NCBI GenBank assembly: GCA_964036665.1
Contig: OZ038530.1
Span: 19,738,001 to 19,802,000 of the forward strand
DNA length: 64,000 bases
DNA from: Gordius sp. MW1
Taxonomy: Eukaryota > Nematomorpha > Gordioida > Gordea > Gordiidae
Direction: 5' to 3'
Positions 34,501 through 45,500 of this stretch are shown in pieces; positions within the stretch are counted from its first letter, which is position 1; every line of letters begins with the position of its first letter. The translations under genes were made by a program, and so were the position numbers. Below the pieces are notes generated by a model. That model was given only the letters and a program-made list of their open reading frames with translations. It ran no database searches and had not been told where the DNA came from.

Positions 34501-36139
34501 ATTTGCAATCTGCTTTACATCCAGCGCCAAAGTTTTAGCGAATTTTTCACCGAACGCTTATAATGGTATCATAAACATTATTGATAATCAAGTGAAAAAC
34601 GTTAAATAACATAATTTATATAAATAAATGGATAATTATATTATACATTATAATTTATTAAAATCGAATTTTACATTTTGAACATGGGCAATGCATGTGA
34701 CAATGATAGCCAACACAAATCACTGGACAAGTTTTGGGTTCGTAACAATATGTATTATTATTATTAGTTTCGTCAACTTTGCTCACTATAGAAAACAATT
34801 TTAAAATGCAAAAATGTAAAATAATTTATTTTGCAGAATTTAAGCATTGAACAATTTATATATTTAAACCCAAGGCTATTTATATCTTGTAATTCTTTGT
34901 AATATTGCCAATAATAAAATCTAAGGTTTAATACGTATTTAATCATAGAGTATAATTAAAGAAATATAGTTTATAACAAATCAAGATTAAATTTTTTTTA
35001 GAAGATATACATTTTTGGGGGGTTTATAGTAGTTCTAGTTGTAGCCTTAACAATATTTTAGATTTTAAATAGAAATTATTTTGACTTACTTTTTTGAGCT
35101 TAGTCAAGTTTTGAATAGGAAATACACATTTAATAGCTATTTCTTTTGACATTTAACTATATAACTGATTATTTGCTTCAAATGAGGAGACTCAATTGCT
35201 AACTTGCTTAAAACTCCAGACGCGAGCACGCACACTCAGTTATTAGTATGCGCGTTAGCACAATATGTGATCGCTGTTCTGTGCATTAGGCGGAACAGTA
35301 GCATATAAAAATGCTGGAGGGCCGAGCAGAAACTCGAGCAGATGGTAGCTAGAGTTGAAGCAAGTTAGCAATTTAACAACTTTAGAGGTGAGGGACTTGT
35401 CGTAGCGGGGAAAGGGTAGACCATACGTTTTAATTTCTGATGATTATATTTTACAAGGAAAAAAACTGACAAGAATAGTTACGAGAGGATATCTTTAAAC
35501 TATTCTAAAAAATATGTGGAAGCATGTTTTATAAATTGCCATTGGATCCGTTAAATAATCATATATTGAAATTGCATAACAATTAATATCCAAATTCTTC
35601 ATTTATTGATTTTAGATACCAAAATAGAATAAAGATTGTAATAAACTTAAAATGATAACATTTTTCAGATAATATTTTTGGTCATTTTTAACTCTTTTAG
35701 AAATATTGTTGTTTGATATTTACCTATAAATAAATTGTATACAAATTTATTCGTTTTTCGTTGAGCACTAGGTTTCCCTACATATATTTATCACATGTCG
35801 ATTGAAAATTAAGTTTAATTTTAATTAAAATTATAAACCAATGCATGACGATAATTGTAAAAGCGGAGCATTTTTGCTAGTAAATAAATGAAATCAGTTA
35901 GGTTGTAGAACATTGGCTAAGGTGCATCATTTAAATTGAAGCATAAACTTATGCCAAAAACTATTATAATTTTAATATATAAAAAGAAATAAATAATCAA
36001 TTTCAAAAAATGCATTCCATTCCAAGTGTACCTTTGAGCAAAAAACTAATAACTAATACACCAACTTACCGCTTCCTTTAATTCCTATGTGAAAAGTCAA
36101 TGGGATAAGTAAATAGCAAGCATTAAGGGATATAAACAT
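31552..36139 (-). CDS. Secreted modular cysteine-rich protein, eight exons (novel)
   Basis: Exons in order on the minus strand: 36139-36070, 34785-34675, 34556-34497, 33785-33708, 33216-33175, 32558-32481, 32387-32322, 31655-31552. Every intron is GT-AG and phase 1, and the joined frame is open for 202 codons. Exon 1 encodes a signal peptide (MFISLNACYLLIPLTFHIGI). Exons 2, 6 and 8 each encode a Cys module of the form C-x(4-5)-C-x3-C-x(4-6)-C-x3-C-x-C, ending CPC or CEC. Exon 4 encodes the same module with the two middle cysteines missing. Exons 3 and 7 encode short, probably helical linkers with a shared pattern (LDVKQIANKQ and QDLKEIQKQNQ), and exon 5 a Ser/Thr/Gly linker. The repeated linker-module exon pairs indicate growth by exon duplication. 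I recognise no family. It is probably extracellular and disulfide-rich, with unknown function. There is no transcript evidence, but consistent phases and cysteine spacing make the model strong. Confidence 0.8.
31927..32263. mobile_element. CAACTTGCCGAA-family MITE, split by a younger MITE
   Basis: Ends tggtggcccgtcaacttgcc and cggcgagttgatagggcacc match the element at 19481-19752. The interior is interrupted by the element at 31988-32181, giving the order of insertion. It lies in the last intron of the Cys-rich gene. Confidence 0.75.
31988..32181. mobile_element. MITE family with AGAGTTGTTAAATTGCTAAC ends, copy 1
   Basis: About 194 bp. The left end agagttgttaaattgctaac and right end gttagcaatttaacaactct are exact inverted repeats. 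The inner arms carry caaactccag and ctggagttg, and gctcgagggccgagc lies inside. Copies lie at 35185-35384, 48825-49019 and 58185-58395. Confidence 0.9.
32725..33172. mobile_element. MITE-like element, inverted copy of 23335-23725
   Basis: It begins agatagactactcatcaact and ends agcagtctatctagtctatg, which are partly complementary. Internal landmarks match the copy at 23335-23725. It lies between exons 6 and 5 of the Cys-rich gene. Confidence 0.7.
33265..33436. repeat. Inverted copy of 1577-1750
   Basis: See the entry at 1577-1750. This copy lies in the intron between exons 5 and 4 of the Cys-rich gene. Confidence 0.75.
33948..34137. mobile_element. MITE with TGTAAAAACGGCTG end
   Basis: It begins ttgtaaaaacggctgaattt, contains several gtcgac/tagtcgac motifs and ends near cccgttttacctacaatg, a degenerate complement of the start. 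A related element at 42594-42740 ends ccagccgtttttacaacac. Confidence 0.6.
35185..35384. mobile_element. AGAGTTGTTAAATTGCTAAC-family MITE, copy 2
   Basis: Interior (gcgagcacgcacactcagtt, gctggagggccgagcagaaa) matches copy 1. The left terminus is eroded and the right end is gcaatttaacaactttag. It lies in the first intron of the Cys-rich gene. Confidence 0.85.
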
Positions 36140-36670
36140 TTCACAAACACTATTTAAAAATGTATCAACATTGTTGCTTCTACTATAAACAATTATTCAA
36201 AATATGTATCCATTGTTAATGATATTAAAGCACTATAGATTTGATTTCATAAATTTTAAAGCCAATTGGGAGATGCTATTTAAATACAATTACTATTTGA
36301 AGGTAAACCTATAATAAACACTAAATAAGTGGGAGCGTGGATCTGCCATCTAGCATCTGTCAAATTGATCAGATTTATCATTACTGACGTTAAAATAACA
36401 TTTAATGAAAGTTCAATAAACAATTAGTTATGTATAGATTTAATGTTAAATGGTCATTTTTTGAGTAAAACTGGTGTAATAGGAGCAACAGGAAAAATAA
36501 TATTCTAAATTTATTTCTGCCCTTAGACATATTTTTTAATTTAATTTTATGACTAACTCGATTTGCGCAATATATTTTTTTCAAATTTGATTATGCTATT
36601 AAATAATTAGCTTATTGATTTGTCATAAATATCATAACACACCAGTCAACAGAAAAAATCTTTATTATAT
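36140..36670. other. AT-rich DNA upstream of the Cys-rich gene
   Basis: No gene seen. The promoter of the minus-strand Cys-rich gene should lie here, but I see no motif I can defend. Confidence 0.35.
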
Positions 36671-37035
36671 TACGCACCCATGGGCGTACGGCTGCCCCCC
36701 CCCTCTCTAATGTACGAAAAAAAAATTTCATTGCAAATACATTGAAAAATTAAAAAACTTGGGCCTTCGGCCCTCGTGGGAAGGGGAAGAAGGGAAGGGG
36801 AGGGGAAGGGGAGGGGGGAAGGGGAGGAGGGGAAGGGAAGGGTGACGACTCATCTATACTCCGTTTAATCGTAGCATATTTGCTATGCAATTTATGGGCG
36901 AGAAAGGTGGGAAGGGGCGAGAATGCCCATAGGGGGGTATTAAATGCAAAATTATTAGTAATTATTAATTTACACAAATGTTTAAAAAGTTAAATGGTAT
37001 TAACAAGAACAATATATTAATTTAAAAAATAAAAA

Positions 37036-37082
37036 AATTTGCCCTCGCCGGGATTCGAACCCACATCAGTAGAGGCATAGGC
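37036..37082 (-). repeat. tRNA-like B-box fragment inside a dispersed repeat
   Basis: On the minus strand the sequence reads GTGGGTTCGAATCCCGGCGA, a close match to a tRNA T-arm/B box. No full cloverleaf is visible, so this is a tRNA-derived part of the repeat and not a gene. Confidence 0.4.
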
Positions 37083-37327
37083 TTTTGTAGGGGCACAGGG
37101 ACCCATATCAGTAGAGGCGTAGGCCCTTGTAGGAAAGGGCATAGGGTTATTATCAATGTTAACCTCATATACCCAATTCAAAAACGAAAAAATAAAATTT
37201 CGATTTATAGGGCCAATGATCATTTTTTCATTGGTCAGTAGCCAGCGGACGGTCAAAAATTCATATTATCAATGGTATTAACAAGAACAAAATATTAATT
37301 TAATTTAAAAAAAAATTACAAAAAATT

Positions 37328-37388
37328 CGTCCTCTCCTGGGATTGAACTCTAGACCTCCAGGTCACAGAGCTGGCGCCATAACTTGGT
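37328..37388 (-). repeat. Second tRNA-like segment (SINE-like head)
   Basis: The minus strand reads GGCGCCAGCTCTGTGACCTG and then AGAGTTCAATCCCAGGAGAG, resembling the anticodon arm to T-arm of a decayed tRNA. It suggests that the dispersed repeat contains SINE sequence. Confidence 0.35.
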
Positions 37389-37512
37389 GGACAGATGGAC
37401 AGACAACGGACGGACAACAAAAAACGAGCCCATAAATTGCATAGCAATTAATAATTTATGTTTAGCCCCCCTCTAAAAGAACTTTTAAACGTTTTGCCCC
37501 CCCCCCCCCTAA

Positions 37513-39539
37513 TTCAAAATATAATAGTTGCTTCATAGATACCTAAAAATAACATAATCAACCAGGAAGATTAATAAAAACAATTATAGGCTTACTGTAA
37601 TAAACGTTATAATCTTAAACAAGCATGTAGTCACGATTTTCTCAAGAGAGGGGGGGGGGAGGAAAGCTGCCAAAAAATTAAATAATTTTACTTGAAAATA
37701 AAAACTAAGGTTAAACAACCAAAATGTCGGCCCATTGCCGGGCCCTCTTGACGGGTAGGCAACCGTTAAATTTAGTTTTTCAAGTAGGACCGGTCAAATA
37801 ATGAGATTTTTCATAATGTTTACTATTTTTGTCGCTTTTTAATTTAAAATTGGAGAATTAAACCAAAAATGTTCAAAAATACGACCAAACCAATGCTTAA
37901 AATTTAAAAACATCATTTTGTGTCCCGGAGTTTGGACAGCTTTAGTGAATTTGGTATGGCCGGATGGACTCTTAGAAGGTTTTGGGCGGGTCCTGGCTAA
38001 CAATTTAGTATTCAAACCGTGATGGGTTCTGGCAGAAAAATTTAGACAAATATGATCAATGATAAAGGTATCAATTCAGTGTATATAATGTGGTGCGCTG
38101 TAATGAATAGTCTTTTAATCTTTCATTTGCTCAGCGATTGTCATTTTTTAAATTGGATTTCATCTTAAATAAGCTTTAAATCTCTTGATGGAAAAACTAT
38201 GATCATTGATGCATGTGGTGTTGGGAAGTCAAAAGTGTGTGGCTTAAGCTTTTTGCCGATATCAAGAGGGTGCAAGTTGAAGGTAAGCGAAAGAGAGGTA
38301 AGCCTTGGCTAAAATAAAAACAAGAAATAAAGCGGGTGTAAGTGCAGGAATATGTGGAAAAACTACTTGACGGAGCTGACCACCAAGTGTGAAAAACAGC
38401 TATGGGAAAATAATAAAAAATATAGAATTTATATTTATATTGATAGGCAATGCTTAATTAGGTTTAGATATGCATATGTTTTGACTATGTATGCTCAAGT
38501 AACAACTTGAATAATTGACCATAGTATTTATAATAATTGAAATATCTATAAAATAAATTATTATATCAAACATAAAGTTGCTAATGCCTAGAAATGGGAG
38601 GGTCTGGTGTTTCCACACAAAAAATGTACAATTAAGATTCTTTTTACAGCAATTTGCAAATCATATTCGGAAATATTATAACGGTGGGCACTAAGCTTTT
38701 TCGAAAATATAATTTAAAAAAAAAGAAAATTTGAATATTATCATTCAGTGCCTCAAAATTTTTATGTAACTACTCTATATTAATTTAACCTATTAAATTT
38801 ATTTATAAATCAAAATTTCAAACTTTGGCCAACCCCTTGGCTACGCGCCTCATCCTAAAATAAGTTGGGCTACCAGCAAATTTGCTGTTCGACAGGATCT
38901 AAATTAATGCAATGAAGCTTGCCGAGCTTATCTACTTTTAACTCACACCAAACCAAATGTATTTCCTAATTACGTAAATATGTTGACTTGCAAACAGGCG
39001 CATAGCCAGGATTTTAACGAGAGGGGGGGAAATCTGGCAAAAAAAGTTTAAAACGCATTTTTTGAAAAATAAATCAAATTAAATTAGATGTATATATTAT
39101 GTTAGGTTTTAATAAGTGTCTTAAAGTCTTTGATGTAACTAAACTCTAATATTTTACCCATTTCATTTAGATATTAATCAAAAAACTGGGGGGGGGATTG
39201 CAAAGAGAATTGAGTGATACATTACTTGTCTAATTTATTTCAGCACCTCAACATTTAGCATAGCACAGCTAATAGATACCCATCAATTGTGTGAAGTCAG
39301 GCTACTAGACTCTAATATAATAAATTCATATATAGATTGTATTTTTGCAAAATAATATAGTTTAAATCAAAATGTTATAGCAGAGAACATTTTTTGTAAA
39401 CACTTAATTTTGTTAACATAATATGACTCCGTCATATGCTTTCCCTCAACCATCTTTTCGATAATCGTCTATTATGAAGTCACTTGTAAACATCGAGTCA
39501 TAAATAAGGGTTTAATTGGCTTAAAAACGAATTTAAATC
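37513..39539. other. AT-rich spacer with retroelement scraps
   Basis: Around 38250-38400 the plus strand encodes, across frames, KRKRGKPWLK and KQEIKRV, resembling the basic end of a LINE ORF, at low confidence. Eroded GGCGTAGCC MITE ends occur near 38832-38850 and 38996-39030. The rest is AT-rich and probably includes the ZNRF-like promoter. Confidence 0.35.
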
Positions 39540-42500
39540 ATGGGAAGCAAGCAAAGCTCACCACCGAGGCCAAGAAATAGCGAAGGCTTTTACCACTATT
39601 CGTCGGCCACTTCAACATTAATGGCACACAGGCCCGGAATATTGGCAGTAAATGATTCTAGTAGACCGCGTGCTAGGAGCTTATTTTCTAGTATGAATGA
39701 CGATACAATAAGTTATTCTTCATCCCCCAACACGTTATCAGTCACACCTACTTTTATGGAATCTGAAACAAGCTCAACTGACAATTCTATTCTTTCAGGA
39801 AGATTATTAGCACTCAATCACTTATCACATTCATTGCCACCAGCATTGTTCACATTTGAGGGTAAATATACCTTTTACAAAAATATAATAAAGACTTTTA
39901 TCAACATGTAATCCTTATGTTTAATTTTAACACTTAAAAGATCTTCCAAAGATAAAAAAAACCTTGTTTTAATTAATATTATTACTATAGGATTTTTTAT
40001 AAATTTTGATTTTGTATTAACTTTTCACTAAAATGTTTAGTTTTAGTGAGCTCAAATTAGTTTATTGTTTTTAATAATATGTAATGTTTAATAAAGATAT
40101 GTCAATTACTTATATCATTTATATTTAATTATTTTATATTTGAATACATTATTTTATTTATACCAGTCTTACTTTAGCATTATACCTATTTTAGTTTCTG
40201 CTTATCTTTGTTTAAATCTTTTAAATATTGTCAATACATCATGTTGCTATACTGCCTAGGGCCAAAAATAAAATGGGTTGAAATATGGGAAAAAGATAAA
40301 CGTCGACTAATAATATAATCAATTTTCCAGCTCATGTAAATAATAGCACTCTTGTTTAAATGTCACAGACAAGTAGGAGCAGAAAAGCTAAATAATGTAT
40401 TAATATTTCAATTTATTACATTTTAAATAACAATTGTATGCAAACCTAAAAAATTATGTATTGCTTGTAGAAAGTTTACCTTAATCAAACCATTATTTTG
40501 CTTATATTTAAATATTATATTAGTTTTCCCTTTTATTGCAGATGATGCAATAATTTATAATGTAAATAATAATTAGAATCCTTAATACAAAGTTTGGGTT
40601 GCAAACTTGTCTAAGATTTAGGAAAGTAAATATTTGTTTGTACAAGATAATTAATTTTGTTTCTACTTTGAATATTTTTTGTATGTTAAAAAAGTAAAAC
40701 CATTTTTTACCGAGTGTATTGGTAATTAATTAAGCCATTTTGATTCATCTATGTATGTCCTCTAGGGAGGTTCAGCCAACTTGAAGTAGAATTATTAAAC
40801 AAATTAGTTAATATCTCACAAGTATAAATTTGCAAGCTTAGCCAAGTGTAAGTAATAAGTCAAATTAATAGGAAAAATACGTGAATTAATTTTGCGCATA
40901 TATATTATTTTCGTTTACTGTCATTTTAAATCCCAAGAACATTTTAACTTTATACTTCGTTGGTCATTTGGGGTCCTTGGGACTAAAATTATAAAATGTA
41001 TATTGTGTATTACAACATCATATTAGATAAATTTAACTACAAACATATCTTGGGGTAACAGTATGCGTTCAAAATAAACGTGTTTTCTCCCGATTATATT
41101 AATTTAGTTTTATCTATTTTACAATATTAAATTAGTTTTATTTGTTTATAAAACAAAAATTAATTTTCCTAAAATCACTTAATGCTACTAATTTTATAAC
41201 CTAAGTAAGCGAATGATTTCAACCATATATCCAGTTACTTAAAAAAACTGACATAGAATGGTGTGCTCATAAATATTATTAAGTTCATACTTTTCTTTAA
41301 TTTTTAGACTCGTTTTTAACGAGGAGGAAAATGATATATCTTAAATATCTTTCTTGTTTCACTAGAAACTTTTTGACTATTTATATAATGGTAAATTTAT
41401 TTTAAAATTATATTTTCTTGCATATTTATTTTATATTTATTTGTAAAACAAATTTCGTTTTTTCAATCTTAATCAAGGTCTCAAATGTCCGGTATGTTCT
41501 CGTAAGCTGCCCACCGACGATATCGAATACCACCTGGTTATGTGCTTAACGAAACCCCGCCTCAATTATAACGGTAAAATTGATTTGATTTTAATGCGAA
41601 TTTCAATCACTTTGAATAAGGAAATATGATGGCGGACACAAGTGAATTTATCAAGTATTTGGTCCCACAGTCGTGGGGTTTGTTTCGATGAGTTTCTTCC
41701 ATCTTGATCGGGTGCGTGCCATGTCTTGATTAATCTTCTTACTTTTCATTACTTTGTCCACTTGCCCTTTCCACTTCCTCTCCTGCCCGGTACCTCCATG
41801 TCCAGTACTATTTGATTTACGTCATTCGTCTCTCTTCTTAGTATATGCCCATACCACCTTAGCCAATTTTCGTTAAGCATGTCCGTAGGTTGAATACCCA
41901 TTTTTTGTCTTGAGAAAGTCATTCGTCATATGGTCGAGCTTAGTATACTCCCGCCGTATTATCCTCATCTCCGCAGACTGTGTGGAGAAAAAACGTTTAC
42001 CTATCTTTTTAGCCATTACATTGAATTAGAAAGTTTTTATAAAGGTGCGCGAATTGCATTGCACGTTAAAGAGAAATCATCTATAATGTCTGTTTGAACC
42101 GCTATAAAATTATTAACTTTCTCTCGACATTGTTTAACTGCTTTTTAACAGTTTCCCATATTAAAGTTTAACGAAAGTTGGACAGGACAGGACAAGACGG
42201 ACATTTTTCTTAGTGAGGGCCGGGCCCGTAACTTGCGTAGCAATTAATTTACCGTTTGTTAATTTTTAAAATTTATCCAAGTTTTATCACGCATTTCGAA
42301 AGTTGTATTCATACGTTTCGTATTTTTAAATTCCTTTATTTTTTCGCGTAGAAGACACGCTCAAGGAAGATGGGAAGGGGGAATGCCCCATATGCCTGGA
42401 CGATATGCTGAAGGGCCATAAAATAGCCAGACTACCCTGCCTCTGCATTTACCACAAACCGTAAATTTCCCCCTTTTCTTGCATTAAACATTTATTTTTA

Positions 42501-45500
42501 TTTAACCCCAACGCTCCGCTATTTATGTGGGGGTGGGGGCCTTTAAAAAGGTAGGAGATATTTGTGAAATTTGAAAATAACTAACAAACCAGGGTTGGAA
42601 AAAGGGCTGGGTTTCGCTTGGTCGACCTTTAGTTTTACTAAGACTACCGGTCGCTTCTGGTCTGTTTTTATAATTTCGACTAAGCTTAGGGGTCGCGACT
42701 ACCAAACGTCGACCAACCAAATTCCAGCCGTTTTTACAACACTATTACAAAAGCTAATACGACAATTTACGTATTCGAGTTAAATAGTTTGCATAGTGTG
42801 TACAAAGTTTGAAATAAGATTTACGTTAAACGGTATACGTATTTTAGGCTTCGTTTAAAACAAATTGTTAGTGTGAGGAGGGCCATAGACTAATGATACT
42901 ATACGCTGGCGAATAGCAAATAATAATTATTAAGCATGGGCGTAGCGAGCATTGGAATTAGAGGGGCGCAAAATGGTCATTTTTTTAAAATTTTAGCCAC
43001 AATTTTGATAAATTTTAACAAATTTTTGGATTTAGAGGGAAGCAACCGCTCCTTGACTACGCCCATGTTATTTAGTAGGGGTGTAGTCCGCCATTTTTGA
43101 GTTATATTTTAACTAACTAAACCCTATTAATTTTGTTGAATAATAAAATTAAATGTTAAACTTACGTGTATGGAAAGATAGTACTTTAACGTTCGCCTTT
43201 TTCTTCTTCCATAATATTTGCATTTTTTTACTGTACAAAGTTACTTTATAAATTTTTATGCCAAAATAAACTAAAATAATTGATTTTAAAGGTGGATTAT
43301 ATTAGCTATTCGACTACTTGACTAAATTAATCGTTGAATACATGGGTGTAGCTAGGGGGGGGGGTCAGGGAAATGCGGCTGCCCCTCTAAATCCAAAAAT
43401 TTGTTAATGTTTATTAAAATTATAATGATCATTTTGGCCCTCCCTAAATCATTATTGCCACCCCCCTCTAATTCTAATGCTGGCTACGCTCATGGTCGAA
43501 TTACACCTACACGATTTTATGGAGATATAGCCAAGGTAGTCTGCATAAATCATTAGTAGTTAGTCGTTTTTGGATTGTCATAAGCATTTAACTTTTTACC
43601 TTCTTACTACATTAGCGAAGCACTTCTTTTAGTTAGTATTAATTAATTCCAAGTTGAAAAAGATTAAGGGATTTGCCATTTATTTTATAAAGAATAAATT
43701 AAGGTTACGAATTAGATGCTGAAAAAGTTCCGGTTTTCAAAATTGATATTTTTTTTATTGATTTAGGCTCAAATTAAAATTGTTGGCTTAATATCTCTGT
43801 GGTGCTTGATAGCGCACAAATTTTGCATTCTCAATTCCGGGTCCGGTAACTATTTAAGAGTTAAAATCGTTTAAATACATGAATTTAATTGATCTTATTT
43901 TGACTCGAAGGACGCTATTAGTGAAAACTGATTTGCGATAGAATACTCGTTAAAAAATCACCTTTTTCGAGTTTTGGGTAGCCTATTTTTAAATTAAATA
44001 AATAATATTGCCATTTTACCCAATTTGATGTCGCACTTGAAATTGTCATCGTCCCACCCACTCGAAATTAAAGAAGGGGGGTGTTTGTTTATAAAATTTT
44101 TTGGAGATTTTAAAAATCGATTTCTCGTCTCCCCTATAATAAGGGAATGATTCATTTTACTTACGCACGATCTCGGTCAATCGATGATTCGAGACAAATC
44201 TCGACGTCAACCAAATTTTAGTTGTTTACTCCACTCTGAGTAATTATATCATTATCATTAAATCCAGGCGCGTAGCCAAGGGGGCAGAAAGCGGGAATTT
44301 TCTACCCCCTTGACCAAAATTTGTATTTTTTTTAAAGGTCCATGTTCTTTTTTAAGGTATAGAATCGATAGTAAATGCTCTAATTAATGAAGAGAAGAGA
44401 TTTTTCCAAAGCTGGTTATAAAGCCCCTTGAAGTTTCGCATATATTGTACGCGAAGTTTACTTTTGTTACATTAGAAATAAAAGTGTCCAAAAATTTTTT
44501 TGAATTTTTCTTTCCCCTTGAGAAAATCCTGGCTACGCGCCTGATTAAATCTACCCCTGTCAATTGCCAACCCATTTACGGGGCTTGCCCCAATTATGTG
44601 CGTGCAGTTTTAGAGCCTTCGAAAATTTTTAAAAATATAGTGATTTGACCATAGGCGTAGCCAGGGGTTGGCAGGGAGGGGCGGCTGCCCCCTCTAAATT
44701 CAAAAATTCTTTTCAAAATTTATTTGCCCCTTTCTAAATCACAATTGCCCCCCCCTCCTCTAAATCCAATCCTGGTCACGCCCATGGATCTGACTAAAGA
44801 CTAATACGACAGCAAATACCTGATCCGCCATGTTTGACATATATATATTGACAAACTAAACGCTTTATTCATTTTATTAAAATTAATGATAAACTTACGC
44901 ATGAAAAAAGGTAATCCTTTAACGTTCTCAATCTCATTATAATCTTTTTCGCATAACGTTTCCAATTTATCACTACTGCACTATGCTGCACTAGTGCGCC
45001 TATTGAAAATACTTCACCAAAATGGCGGTCTAAGTTACTTAAAAATTTGATGGGAAAATCAGCATGGATTTGACCGTTTTAAACAACGACGTTACCTGAT
45101 GTGTCACGAGATAGGGGGTGATTGGTGGGGAAGCTTTTAAGCTAAATGGCACTTATCTTATGACGCATTTTGGCTTTGTTTACTATATATGTGTCATACA
45201 TCTCATGACCTAGACAAACGTTATTAATGTTCTCTAAAAAAACGAAAACATGCAGTATTGATATGTAGTGGCAATTTTAAGTCAGTATCTCGCGGCGCGA
45301 GGCTTTACATGGAAAAATATCTAGGTATAAATTAGATGGGTTTCTACCCAATGTCTCGCTCGTGAAGCTTAAAGAGATGTCAATTTTAAATTGTTTTCGT
45401 TGTTTAATTGGTGTCAGTTTATGTCATTCTAACAGCACGCCATGCTATAACCATACCTCCAAGCCTCATATATAATTAAAAAAAAAATTCATTAGCTGTT

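Larger units (their letters stand above)
36671..37512. repeat. Composite of dispersed-repeat fragments
   Basis: It includes an eroded catgggcgtac MITE end (36680), the gggccttcggccctcgtggg/G-rich block (36765-36960), one CCAATGG unit (37200-37260), and the terminus ggacggacaacaaaaaacga before gcccataaattgcatagcaa (37400-37450). The order matches the 28.8-30.8 kb block with internal deletions. Confidence 0.75.

Noticed and set aside
40542-40576. Possible short alternative last exon of the ZNRF-like gene (after a tttattgcag acceptor)
   Set aside because: It would add DDAIIYN and three Asn before a stop, removing the zinc finger and RING. There is only a chance-level acceptor and no family precedent.
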